Shown piece by piece: positions 21,935 to 32,820 of a stretch of DNA of 64,000 nt. Position 1 is the first letter of the stretch; the number at the start of each line of letters is the position of its first letter. A program made the position numbers and the translations under genes. The notes under the pieces are model-generated. The model was not told the DNA's origin and did not search any database. It worked only from the letters and a program-made list of their open reading frames with translations. The DNA comes from Heterotrichella gracilis (Eukaryota; Sar; Xanthophyceae; Tribonematales; Xanthonemataceae), in contig JAULBX010018636.1 of the NCBI GenBank assembly GCA_032358255.1, forward strand, positions 17,297-81,296, in the 5' to 3' direction.

Positions 21935-23131
21935 GGTAGGGGTCTGGTGCAACCTCCTCTCGCCTCCCGATGAAGGGGTAGTATCCCACGGCAGGTGGTG
22001 TGGTGGCGGTGTGGTTTTGGCTGTGGCGAGGGCCGCTGGCAATGCTGGTGCAGGCACTTATGAAGTGGGTGGCCTTGCTTGGGACTAGCTAGTCTAGCTG
22101 TGGGAAATGGAGTCTTGCGGTTCACTGCTGGGACCCAGGCATACTCATGATGAAAACGTGCTAGCAGTGGGCTCCTAACAGCTCAGCGCTTAACACATAT
22201 CCTGGTCCTGTTCCCTGATACATATCCTGGCAACAGCAACGGGCATCAGCCGTACTGCCAACTCGCAAGCGACCAAACTGGGTCGACCAACGTCCGTGGT
22301 GCCACGTAGCTCACCAAAGATAGCTTGATGTGCCTCTAGGCTATTTAAGGGGCTTGTCGCCGCCCACACCGAACAATATAGCGACAACCAGGCAGTGTGG
22401 CCTGGAGCAACGTGGGCAAAGCAGCCATTCACTGGGGATTTGCCCCGTCCGGACGTTCCGAGGAGACCGAAATCCACATGGGCGATTGCAAATGGGTGGA
22501 AACAAAGACCTTGTACGCGGTCTTCCTGAGTACATGTGAGCAGAAAAGGTAATGCTCGCGGTCGTGATCATGGCGACGATCGAAATCATCCAATATAATA
22601 ATGATTTTTATTTTTTATTTTTAAATTAACATATGTTTGTCGTTCGATGCATGCATGCATAAACGGCCAGCCGACTTACGTTGTGGGGAAGAGAAGGTGC
22701 ACCGTGCTGTACTTGTAAAATCGAGGCAGAGCACCGCCCGTATGTGCATGCATACGCCACAACTCTGGAAACTGCATGGGCTAGCCTTACTACATCACAA
22801 CCGATGCTGTCACCCATGTCTTGCACCCTGATCCTTTGACACTCGACCAGAATACGTGGTTCTTTAGCCAGTGTTGGTTGCTACTTTAATCCCTTTCATA
22901 TTGCTGTTGCTCTGGTGGCGATCCTCCACTAAGTGGGGTCTTGACTACCCCCAATGGGCCCCACTTGATGTGAGTGACGCATATGCATGCCTACTGTGCC
23001 CAGCTTGGTAGAGGCAGGGGTGCTCTACACTCTAAACCCACACAGCCTCTGTTGTTATTATATCTGGGGTTGACAGCATCGCGGCAAACAGCAGTATAAA
23101 CCCTCCGGCTGCCAATTTGAAGCTTTCTCCC
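21935..23131. promoter_or_regulatory. Divergent intergenic region amine oxidase / methyltransferase
   Basis: About 1.2 kb between divergent starts. There is an AT-rich run at 22590-22630 and a GCATGCATGCAT run at ~22648. No exon or clear promoter motif is seen. Confidence 0.5.
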
Positions 23132-23953
23132 ATGCCTGTGATCTGGGCGACCATCATGACACTGGCCTTGTGGGTGCTAGCAGCACTCTTTTCCGGACAG
23201 GTGGCGGTTGGGTACGAAGACGTGGAGACTTGGCTGCAGCGTGCGGAGCTGCTGCCGCCCCCAGACCCCGACTTCCGCCAATTCCTACTGGATGTCAAGG
23301 CGGTTTTGGAGCGGCACACCCTGCCCACGCAACCCTTGAGGTACCTGTTGTGGTCCCTAGACCCTCCCCTGCAGCCCTTGTGCGACGGGCTCTGGGCTGA
23401 GTTTGGGGTGCACACCGGGAAATCCGCCAACCTCACCGCCCACTTTCTGTCCCTGGCGTGCCCATGCAACCTCTCCACCCTCTATGGCTTCGACACCTTC
23501 ACTGGGCTTCCCGAGAACTGGCGGGAGATATCCAAGGCCGGCAAGTTCAGCCTGCAGGGCAAATTCCCTCCAGTGGCGAGCAACGTACACCTGGTGAAGG
23601 GCCTATTCAGCGACAGCTTGCCGCCGTTTTTGGCGATTTTCTCGCACCGGGTCAGCCACGCGGCCTTCATTCACATAGATTGCGACCTGTACAAAGGTGC
23701 GAGGGATGTGCTTCAGCTGCTGAATCCATACATCAGGAGGGGCACATTTATCATTTTTGACGAGCTTTTCAACTACCCAGAATACGCGCACCATGAGGTC
23801 AAGGCGTTGTGGGAATGGCTGACAGCCACCGGGCGCCGCCTGGCGGTTATTGGAATTAAGGCTGGTGATTTTGGTGCGGAAGCAGTTGATTTGAATATAG
23901 CTCAGGATAGCACCCACCACCAGCAGTCGGTTGCGTTCGTTGTGGCTTCTTGA
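23132..23953 (+). CDS. Intronless TylF/MtfD-like SAM methyltransferase
   Basis: A single exon of 273 residues from the ATG at 23132. The start is a hydrophobic segment (MPVIWATIMTLALWVLAALF), either a signal peptide or membrane anchor. The class I SAM fold is recognisable: EFGVHTGKSAN is the glycine-rich motif I, YGFDTFTGLPENW is the signature region of TylF/macrocin O-methyltransferase relatives, and IHIDCDLYKGARDVL followed by FIIFDE supplies acidic residues typical of metal-assisted O-methylation. The substrate is unknown; a sugar hydroxyl or small molecule is the family norm. It is the only intact gene here without introns and without telomere-like motifs inside, which fits bacterial origin or retroposition. 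It runs divergently from the amine oxidase. Confidence 0.85.
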   Translation: MPVIWATIMTLALWVLAALFSGQVAVGYEDVETWLQRAELLPPPDPDFRQFLLDVKAVLERHTLPTQPLRYLLWSLDPPLQPLCDGLWAEFGVHTGKSANLTAHFLSLACPCNLSTLYGFDTFTGLPENWREISKAGKFSLQGKFPPVASNVHLVKGLFSDSLPPFLAIFSHRVSHAAFIHIDCDLYKGARDVLQLLNPYIRRGTFIIFDELFNYPEYAHHEVKALWEWLTATGRRLAVIGIKAGDFGAEAVDLNIAQDSTHHQQSVAFVVAS

Positions 23954-25775
23954 AAGTTAGCATATAGCCCTATTTTCAGGCCTGCGTGGCAGGCATTTCT
24001 GCAGCGTAGTCAGCCCCCATTTGGTTCAAACAGCTGTTGAGAAGTCCTATTATATTATTTATTACCCTCCCAACTTTATTTACTACCATTCTTTCCAACG
24101 ACACGCCCAGTTTTTGGTGTCCAACCGACGCGACCCTTCAAAAATACTTTAGGGGGATTGTTTTTTACTCTCTAGCGTTTTGAACCAAATTTTCACAGCC
24201 CAAACGCTAACTTCAGATGTAGGTATGAACCGGACCTTGTATTTGGAAAGCAGTTTACATTGAGACCCAAAAGATGGAGTGGCATCAGCACCCCCCCCCG
24301 TTTACGCGACGTTTGGGTAACATAGGAACTGCTGTCCCATTCCACTGTGCTGGGACGTCTTAGTATATTCACTCTTTGGTTACTTTGGCAGTAGCTGGTT
24401 TTCTTTCAATTCCTGGGGTTTCAATCTGAGCATGGTGGAATTTAGCCCCAGGGTTTAAACACTGGGCATGGTGGACATGCAAGTTGAAGGGGGTGTGGGC
24501 TGCAAGGCAATCAACCTCCTTTTAAGCACACAGTTCTGTTCGTCATTGTTGCAGCTATGCCATCCTCCAGGGCCTCTACACTACACCACTACTGACACCA
24601 GGCCCACCTGGATGCCAAGTTTTAGCACTGTAGCATGTGCGTGACTCGCTTGATGTGAGCGACATTGCGCACACCTGATGCACCATCGCCTGTTCTAGTA
24701 TGTTTACATGCTAACAGGTTTCTGCTGGCTTAAGGGAAACAGTAAGTCTAACAGCTCGTGCCACTCCAAACATGTTCCCAGTGCACTAGGAACCCTAAAC
24801 CCTAGATCAAAACCTCTAAACCCTAAACTTGCGTGAGAACCCCCACTCCAGCCAGCTTCATGCTGTCCTACTTGTACAAGCTCTCGGCTTTGAGGAAAAA
24901 ATGTTACACAAGCTCGTAACCTCTCCAACAACCAGGGTACGGTATCACTCAGCTGCAGTTGAAGGTTTCGGGTGCGGGGATGCATGCATGCATTGTGTTG
25001 GAGCCGTGTTGGCCGGTCCAATACTTTTGCTGAGGCATTGTAGGATGACCTCCACGGCAACATGGGCCACTTCGAGTGCAACAAGGGGTAATCTCGACTC
25101 TTGGTTACCTACTTTTCACTGTTTGTGCCACATCTTGCATTTCCGGGAGGTCACACGGTACGCGATAAGTGTGCACTGGTCAAGGGTTAACAGAAACCTC
25201 GTGGGCATATCGGAACCCAGTGGCCTGTACATCATATGCTCTCATGCCCTTTTTTTGCGTTGGGGACGGTGCACAGCCTTTTTCCCCCGACCTGACTCAT
25301 TTGCACATTCTGTACTAGCTTGTGTAGTCTGCAGGTGAGTACAACCACCGCCTCAATACACACCCCTCTGTGCCCTTTCTCACAGGGCAGGCACACTCCT
25401 GATGCCCCTCAAAAACGTCCCCCGCTTGAAGCCTCTTCCGTGTTTCTGCAGGTCTAGCAGGTCCTGTTGCTCCCAGGTGACTGCAGCACGGAGGAACCCA
25501 CGAGCTCTGGGGTCCACTACACAGCCGTTGTGGTATCCTGGCCACCCTCAGGCCTTTTTTTCCGCACCTTCTCCACTTCCAGTGTCGTCAAGCCAACAGC
25601 ACAGCTTTTTGAGACCCTTTGGGCAAGCTACACTCCGTCCTCAGAAGCTATGTTCCCGCCATTCAGCTTCTGACAGCGTCACCAGGACCGCCCAAGCCCA
25701 ACTGTCCCTCAAACATTGTGTCTTCACACCTCTAGCTCCAAAGCACCCCGTGAAAACCAGCATCAGTCCAGCCCA
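23954..25775. other. Intergenic region upstream of the kinase gene
   Basis: No exon is recognisable. There is a C run at 24291-24299, a GCATGCATGCATTG run at ~24982 and telomere-like CCCTAAACC at ~24793-24830. An upstream non-coding or short coding exon of the kinase may lie near 25400-25775, where reading frames stay open, but I cannot define it. Confidence 0.45.
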
Positions 25776-28700
25776 ATGTCAGCGCCCAACCGCCAGTCCT
25801 CAAGCCCATTTGCTGCGGCAGGGGCGGCCGAGCCACAGTCCCGCCGCTCCCCCCTGGTCCACCCCACACCCGCCAACCCTACAGCCATCAACACCACATC
25901 CCCTGCCATCTCCGAGGAAGATGCACCCACCACTTGCTGCTGCTGGTCTGCAGCGGCCACACCAAAAACCTACCCAAACCCTAAGACCACCGCGCACCCC
26001 CTCGGCCGCGCACCCCTCAATGGCGGAGGAGACTCCTTCGCCTTCCAGCCTGTGGAGTTTCAGGGCAGCGACAAATCGGATTTTCAGTTCTACCAGCCCG
26101 CAGCATCCACTTCCTCAGAGCTCAAGTTCGTGCCCAATGGTGGAAACAGCGCCAAGCCAGGGGAGGGATTAAGCTTTGGTAATACCACCTCCCCTTCCAG
26201 GGCATCCCCCGGACCCGCGCCCACACGCAAAACATCGCCCCTTGCAGCAGGGTACGTGGGCGCTGGTGCCACCCCCGTTTCTCAGACCGACGTGGCACTC
26301 GCCCCCCCTGGCAAGCAAGTGGTGGAGAGGATAGGGGGAGGAGCCCACCCCAGGAGGAGCATGCAATCACATGAAAGGGGAGGTCAACATGCACCCCACA
26401 CCCCACACACCCCAGAGGGCAGGGCTGGTGGCGGGAAGTCGGTGTCTTCAAGCGCCAATAAGGGGGAAAACAGGGGATCAGCACCAGGGGGGGGTGACTC
26501 AGTAAATTTCGACAGCAGTCCCACCACACCGGCCAGGGGGAACGTGGAATTGATCCAATCCAGGGAGGACATCCCCCAGCACTGGACAGAACAGGGTGTT
26601 GGGACACTGGGGGATAGCTCAACAGCAAATCCTGCAGCTGTAAATCAGGGTACTGGGGCAGCAGGGGTCACGGCAGCGGGGATTCCAGCAATCCCCAACC
26701 AGGGTCCCAGGCCAGTGGCTACTGCTGCAACAGTGCCCAACCAGGGTACTGGGGCAGCGCGTTTTGCGGCGGCAGCAGCGGGGATTGCAGCGGTCCCCAA
26801 CCTTTCACAGCAGCAGCAGCTGGGATCCCTCACGGCTCGATCAAGTTCCAGGCTGGCAGGGGAGGTCAAGGGGGCAAAAGGGACCATAGTATACCCCCCA
26901 CGCGACATTGGGATGCTCTCGGACGTCTCCTTTTCCACAGGGCTTGCCCCCTCTCAGCCACAGCCACAGTCACAGCACCAGCCAAGGGGTAAAGACTCCA
27001 GCTTGTTGAACGAGTTTGACCTCCCCGCGCCCATGCACACCCAGGACAGCGATACCTCCCCCTTCGCATTCCATCCCCCTCTTGGGCCCGCCACGCCCAT
27101 CGCCACCTGGGTGCAACCCCCGACCTCCGGCGGCGTACCCCGAAACCCTAGCATAGGGTCTGGCGCCCATGGATCCGTGGGCAGGAACCCTACGCTAGGG
27201 TCTGGCGGCCCCGGTCCCGCGTCCGGAAACCCTAGTGGAGGGTCTGGCGCCACCCAGGCTGATGTGGCTACTGCCTACCTGCAGCAACTTGGTCTGTACA
27301 ATGAAGCCCTGTCGGCCAGCCAGGATGGGAGCAGCGATGGAGGTGCGCCCCTAAACCCTAAACCCTTACTGGATTGGCTTTTACGTACGGTTGGTCCTCT
27401 CTGACTGTTTGACTACCTTGCTATCTGTGACGGGGCGTGTATCAATTCCTGCATTGTCATGTGCATGTCGCTAGGAAAAGCTGGTTGATGAGGGCACTGT
27501 TGAGGGGTTCTCTTTGCTTGTGTGGGACCATCAGCCCCTCTGCCATTGCCATGCCTGCAAACAAACAAACCCCCTCAACGGTTCATGGGCAGTTCAGTGA
27601 GTAGTTTTAGGAGGGCCATTTTTACTGAAATTACTTCTATGTTTAAACATGTATGGCGTTTCATTCACTATTCTATTTACTTTCAGGCGTGGCGGTGTCG
27701 GAGGGTCTTGTGACCACCAGCCTGGGCAGTTCAGGGAGCAGTGGGGGCATTGGAGACCCTTTCAGGGCGATGCGGAGGGGGAGTTCACAGGAGGGGGAAA
27801 GGGGAGGAGCAGGCGCCACCCACGCCATGCTGCACTACAGGCAAGTGCACCGTGCATTGCTTCCTGAATTGAGAGGCATCTCTCACTACCATATGTAGTA
27901 CAAGGCCTGCAAGGTGGAAATGAGAAATTACTTGGTTCCAAACCATGATGTTCACATTCAGCTTACGAGTGAATGGGGTGGGATTTGCAGGATCTGGGTG
28001 CGGACGGGGCCCCCACAAGTATCATCTCATTTCACTCCCCAGCTACACTCACCCGACGCTTCTCTCGTGCAGCAACACTGATGCGCACCCCCCCGGCGCC
28101 ACCGCCAGAGCAGCGGAAGCCACCTCCCGCACGCTGGCATCCTTTGAGGCGCAGCGCAACCCTAAGAAGGATGTTCCGGAGCACTGGGATTGGATGATCC
28201 GCCCGGACAGCCTTGTGTTTGATCGCACTGCTGAGGGGGGCATGTGGGAGCTTGGGAGGGGAGGGTTTGGAGTGGTGGGTAGCGGTGGTGGGGGGGGAAG
28301 GGGAAGGGGTGGTTGTGTGGTGCACTGTGGGTGAAAGGGGAGATGGAAAAGGATTCATTTCTGGAAGACAATCCAGCCATGCGGATTGTTGCCCGCTTAC
28401 ACGGTGGAGTGGGGGATATGGAAGCTGAAAATGGGAGAGGCTGGGTACTTGTCTAGTCACCAAAACGCCAATGGGTTGAGATGCCCGCGCTCACGTGATT
28501 GTTATCGATGCCACTAGCTTCATCACTGCTGCCACAGAACCTGGTTCAATCGCCCTCCATCTACCGTTGATCCCAGCGCTCTTTCTCACCACCCGCCTTC
28601 AACTATGAGATTCACGTTTCTTCTATACCTCAATAGGAAGAGCATCATGAACACCGTTCCTTGCAACTCATGAATTTCACTTCCTCCCCGTTTCCCCAGG

Positions 28701-31700
28701 TTTACAAGGCCACCATGGATGACGTCACCAACGTGGCGGTCAAGATGCTGCACAGCTACCAAATAACTATTATTATGGAACACAACACGTGTATTTCTTT
28801 TGTTTTTAACTTGATTACACAGACATAATGAAAAAATGAAATGCCAAGCCATTTGACCTGAGGTTCGAAGACCAACTATTTCCTCCCCCTTTCCCAGGTG
28901 TACAAGGCCACCATGGATGACGTCACCGACGTAGCAGTCAAGATGCTGCACAGCTACCGCGACAAAGATAAGATGGAGATCCTGCGGGAGGTCCAAATCC
29001 TGCGGGGCCTGCGGTCCCCAAACATCGTCACATTCTACGGGGCCATGGAGGTGGAGGGCCAGATGTGCATCGTGGCGGAGTATATGCCCAGGGGGGATTT
29101 GTTCCAGGCCCTGCACAGGTGGACTGGACAGGAGGAGTTCCGGTGGCACAAAAAGTGAGTATGAGTATTAAAGTACTTGTATTTTTAAATTGGTTTAGAA
29201 TTGCTGTGAAGTAAAATGATGTAAATATTGATATAGGCATGCCGTGGGGAGAAATGTTGAATTCCGGTGGCACACAAAGGGAGGGCCAAATAAATCCTAA
29301 ACCCTAACCCTGTGGTGAAAGTGGACCCTTGGGCAGGGTTTGAGGGAGAAAGCCACCCATGCAAAACTTGTTCCTAGGCGCTGCACAGATGGGCAGCCCA
29401 GGAGGAGTTTGCGCCGGCTGTAACAGTGAGTGAGGATGCTGCTTTTGTATTTTCCCGAATTTATATGCTTAAATGTGTGAATAAAATAAAGTCGAGGTTG
29501 GTATGCCTGAAAGTAAGTCAAATATACATGCGGGAACACGTGTACAAGGAAACAGCATGGGAGGGCTGGTGGGTACCCTGTACTTGTTCCCTCGAATTCA
29601 TCGGTGCAGGTCGCAGGGGGGAGATACCACCCGTGCTCAAAATGACATCTCGGTGGTAGGATGGCCGACCAGCATAGACCAGGTTGCTGGCAACTGGAAG
29701 AAATTTCAAGCCACGGTGGTGTGAGTAGTCTGTCAACCACCGGTTTGCAACCCTTCCAGTCTTCCGCAACCTAGTGTATGCTGGTCGACCATGCTGTCCA
29801 CCAGGGATCCATTTGCGCCCAAGTGGCATCTTCCCCCTGCAACCTGCCCTCTTCTAGTAAACCCTAACTCTAAACCCTACACCTTAAACCCTTGTCAATG
29901 AACTGTGGGTACCCATCGATGCATCGAGGTGGCACCAGCTAACTCACCTTTTTCCTTCCTTTTTTCTGCCTTTTTTGGATTATTATTCACCTGCGGCGGG
30001 CTGACAACACCAACCCTCAGCCTCGGCATTAGAATGGCAGTTGTAGAGGTTTACACCCTCTCAATATTGCAGTTGTAGATGCGTGTATCCCACACCTTGC
30101 CCCACCGTACTTACCCTAGCCCCTGTGCTCGGCAAGGTGCCCCCCTCCCCACATACCCATTACACCATAACCCTAACTCTAAACCCTACACCTTAAACCT
30201 TTGTCAATGCACTGTGGGTACAGAAGGCGACATCTAGGTGGCCCGGGATAATCACCTGCGGCGGCGGCTTTTTCCTTCCTTTTTTGTCTTCTGAATTATT
30301 ATTCACCTGCGGCGGGCTGACAACTCCAACCCTCAGCCTCGGCATTAGAAATGGCAAATGTAGAGGGCTTTCCCCCTCTAATGATGCAATTTGGACGCAT
30401 GTATCGCACACCTTGCCCACACCGTACCCTAACCTAGCCCCTGCGCTCGGCAAGGTGCACCCCACCCCACACACCCATGTAAACCAAGCCTCACAATTGC
30501 TTCGGCCCCCACCCATTGCCAGCTCCTCCCAGGAATCAGCAGCACTCCCCCACGCCCAGCGAAGGGTGGCAGGATTCGGGTGGAGTCCTGTAAAGGGGTT
30601 ATAAGTGGCTTCTGAACCCTTCGCTTAGCTGGGCGCCTGCGTCTTCCTAATTAGGAGCACACCCTATGCACCCTAACTTAGGGTTTTTTCCTCCGCAGGG
30701 GCCGCCCTGGGTGCCGCATGCGCCCTGCGCTACCACGCGCGAAGCCTGGTGCAATTCTAATTCAATCCATGGCCTTGGCGCGGGCCTGCATCCCTCCTAC
30801 TCCTCCCAGATGTACAGCACTCCCCTCACACTGTGTGAGACCCTCACCAAGGGTTTGCCCTGACCGCAGGGGCCGCAAGCTTGCGCTGGGTGTTGGCTTG
30901 CGCCATGCACCCTCGCGCCACTCGCGCAGCCTGGCCCACGTTGACATCAAAACATATCCAATGCAATGCTGGACGTTGTGAGGGGAGGTATCTGGAGCAT
31001 CAGATCCAGAATTGCCCCTTCACAATGCCGCCCTTGGCAGCAGGTCATGGCATGTTCTTGCCAGGGACCTGTTGCTTGCGCTTCTTGCGCAGCATCACGT
31101 GCTTGCAGTCAGCCCTGCACTGGTACCAGCGAGGCGCCAAGCACCTTGGATTTCGCCAGGAAGTTCATAATGCTGGCCGCCGTGCGGGTTCCACTGCAGG
31201 GCCTGCCTACAAGCAGGTGATGCTGCGCAAGAAGCCCAGGCACCAGGCCCCTGGCAAGAACGGACAAGTCGCCTGCTGCCAAGTGCGGGCTAGTGAAGGG
31301 GCAAAATGGCCTCGATCAGGGTCCTGCCCCTTTCCCACAACTCCAGAATGCTGCACAGCAACTCCACAGAACCCTAAACTAGGCTTTCCCCACTCCGCAG
31401 GGGTTGCAAGGTTGCGCTGGATGTGGCCTGCACCATCTCGCGCAGCATGCACTACCTGCACCACTCGCACAGCCTGGTCCACTTTGACATCAACATCCTC
31501 GCACATGCTGCTGCACAACAGGGTCTCAACCCGGATTCTACCCCTATCTTGCACATCATGAATGCCATACAGCGCATCCTCAGAACCCTAAACTAGGGTT
31601 TTCCTGCCACCGCAGGGGCCGCAAGGTTGCGCTAGATGTGGCGTGCGCCATGCACTACCTGCACCACTCCCGCAGCCTTGTCCACTTCGACATAAAGTCC

Positions 31701-32820
31701 AGCAATGTATTGCTGGGCAACAGGGGGGTGGCCAAACTTGCGGATGTGGGGTTTGCAAAGTACAAGCACTCGGCGTACCTCACAGCGCCCACCGGTGAGC
31801 GGTTTAGGGTTTAGAGAGTTGCGAGAAGTCTTTGTGGGGGTTAGGACCTAGGATCAAGCTTGCAGATGTGGGGTTTGCAAAGTACCATACAAGCGCTCAG
31901 CGTACCTCACGGCGCCCAGCGGTGAGGGATGCAGGGTTTTGGGTTTTAGTCTTTAGGGTTTAGGGTTTTTTAGTCGGAGTACCTCACAACGCCCATGGGT
32001 TAGGGGTTTAGGGTGAAAGGGTTGTGAGTCGGAGTACCTCACGGCGTGAGGGATGTAGGTGGAGGTTGGGTGGGGGGAGATGTACATGTTTTGCATTGTG
32101 ATCGCCCAATTGCCGCTTAACCTTTTCCAAGTAGCTGTGTGAACTAGTGACTGAGAGCATGTGCTGTATGCAGGCCTGGGCACCCTTTGCTGGATGGCAC
32201 CCGAGATATTTGTTGGCCAGCGGCTGAGTGAGAAGGCCGACATCTTCAGCTACGGGGTGGTGCTGTGGGAGATTGTGACAGGGGAGGTGCCGCGCATGAG
32301 GATGTACAGGGAAAGGAGGTGGGTGGGGTGGTGGTGGTGGTGGATGGAGGTGGTGGTGGGAGGTGGTAGTGGCTGTGGCGGGGGAGGTGCCGCGCATGAG
32401 GATGTACAGAGCCAGGAGGTGCGTGATTATGCTGTCTGGGGGAGGTACCGCGTGCCAGGGGGTGGATGGGGTGGTGGTGATGGTGGCAGGGGAGGTGCTG
32501 CGCATTGTGTGCCTATTTGCAGGGTGAACCACGAGCGCGCTCCCAATGTGGATGCCCTCATCGACCGCTGCCTGCTCAAAGGACCCAGAACCCTAAACCC
32601 TTGATAAAAAAACTTACACCTGCGCACATGTGTGTCTAGCAATTGCGAGGTCCCTCTATTCCAATGTCGTTTTTTTAGCTGTATTTTTTTTTCCGATTGC
32701 AGGGTCCCCCAGGAGTGCCCCCCCGACGTGGATGTGCTCATTGACCGCTGCCTGCTCAAGGACCCCAGGCAGAGACCAGATGCAAGGGAGATTGTGCAGC
32801 TGCTTAAGGCGCACCAGTGA
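25776..32820 (+). CDS. Raf-like (TKL) serine/threonine protein kinase
   Basis: Seven exons join in frame to 873 residues: 25776-27342, 27687-27840, 28073-28274, 28898-29154, 31616-31794, 32174-32318 and 32703-32820. The first ~580 residues are Ser/Pro/Gly-rich and probably disordered. The kinase domain starts [17 protein letters not shown] (P-loop), with VAVKML (Lys), EILREVQIL (helix C Glu), the hinge VAEYMPRGD, the catalytic loop [21 protein letters not shown] in place of [12 protein letters not shown], and [14 protein letters not shown] near the end. The HFD loop instead of HRD is known from plant Raf-like kinases; DVG is a further deviation. It is presumably cytosolic signalling. Intron 2 uses a GC-AG pair (GCAAGT donor at 27841). 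The start is the first ATG of the large open exon; an upstream exon is possible. Confidence 0.84.
28690..28762 (+). repeat. Decayed copy of the kinase exon 4 start
   Basis: It reproduces the acceptor and GTTTACAAGGCCACCATGGA through CAGCTACC with a few substitutions, then breaks into AAATAACTATTATTATGG. The true exon begins at 28898. Confidence 0.9.
29250..29435 (+). repeat. Two decayed copies of the kinase exon 4 end
   Basis: 29255-29285 contains TTCCGGTGGCACACAAAGGG. 29378-29435 contains CTGCACAGATGGGCAGCCCA, GGAGGAGTTTGCGCC and a GTGAGTGAGG donor-like end. Both correspond to the true exon end at 29154. They flank a CCTAAACCCTAACCCT tract at ~29297. Confidence 0.8.
29862..30485 (+). repeat. 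~310-bp tandem duplication in kinase intron 4
   Basis: 29862-30170 and 30171-30485 align along their length. Both begin AACCCTAACTCTAAACCCTA, then share CACTGTGGGTAC or AACTGTGGGTACC, TTTTTCCTTCCTTTTTT, ATTATTCACCTGCGGCGGGC, CCTCAGCCTCGGCATTAGAA and CTCGGCAAGGTGC. The unit boundary is exactly the telomere-like motif. Confidence 0.9.
30700..31500 (+). pseudogene. Three decayed copies of the kinase catalytic-loop exon
   Basis: Before the intact exon 5 (31616-31794) come three degraded versions. The one near 30700-30765 has CGCAGGGGCCGCC and GCGCGAAGCCTGGT. The one at 30866-30955 has CGCAGGGGCCGCAAG and CGCAGCCTGGCCCACG. The one at 31398-31500 has CGCAGGGGTTGCAAGG, GCACTACCTGCACCACTCG and GTCCACTTTGACATCAACA. 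Each keeps an acceptor, and the last still resembles the HFDI catalytic loop. All carry indels or substitutions that break the frame. Confidence 0.85.
31845..32600 (+). repeat. Decayed copies of kinase exon 5 end, exon 6 end and exon 7 start
   Basis: 31855-31925 repeats the exon 5 end (GCAGATGTGGGGTTTGCAAA ... CTCACGGCGCCCAGCGGTGAG). 32375-32425 repeats the exon 6 end (GGGGAGGTGCCGCGCATGAG). 32515-32600 repeats the exon 7 start with its acceptor (GATGCCCTCATCGACCGCTG), then breaks into CCAGAACCCTAAACCC. The true exon 7 starts at 32703. Confidence 0.87.

Noticed and set aside
22590-22630. AT-rich run as a possible replication origin or centromere element
   Set aside because: Too short and without repeats; it is an ordinary intergenic AT-rich patch.
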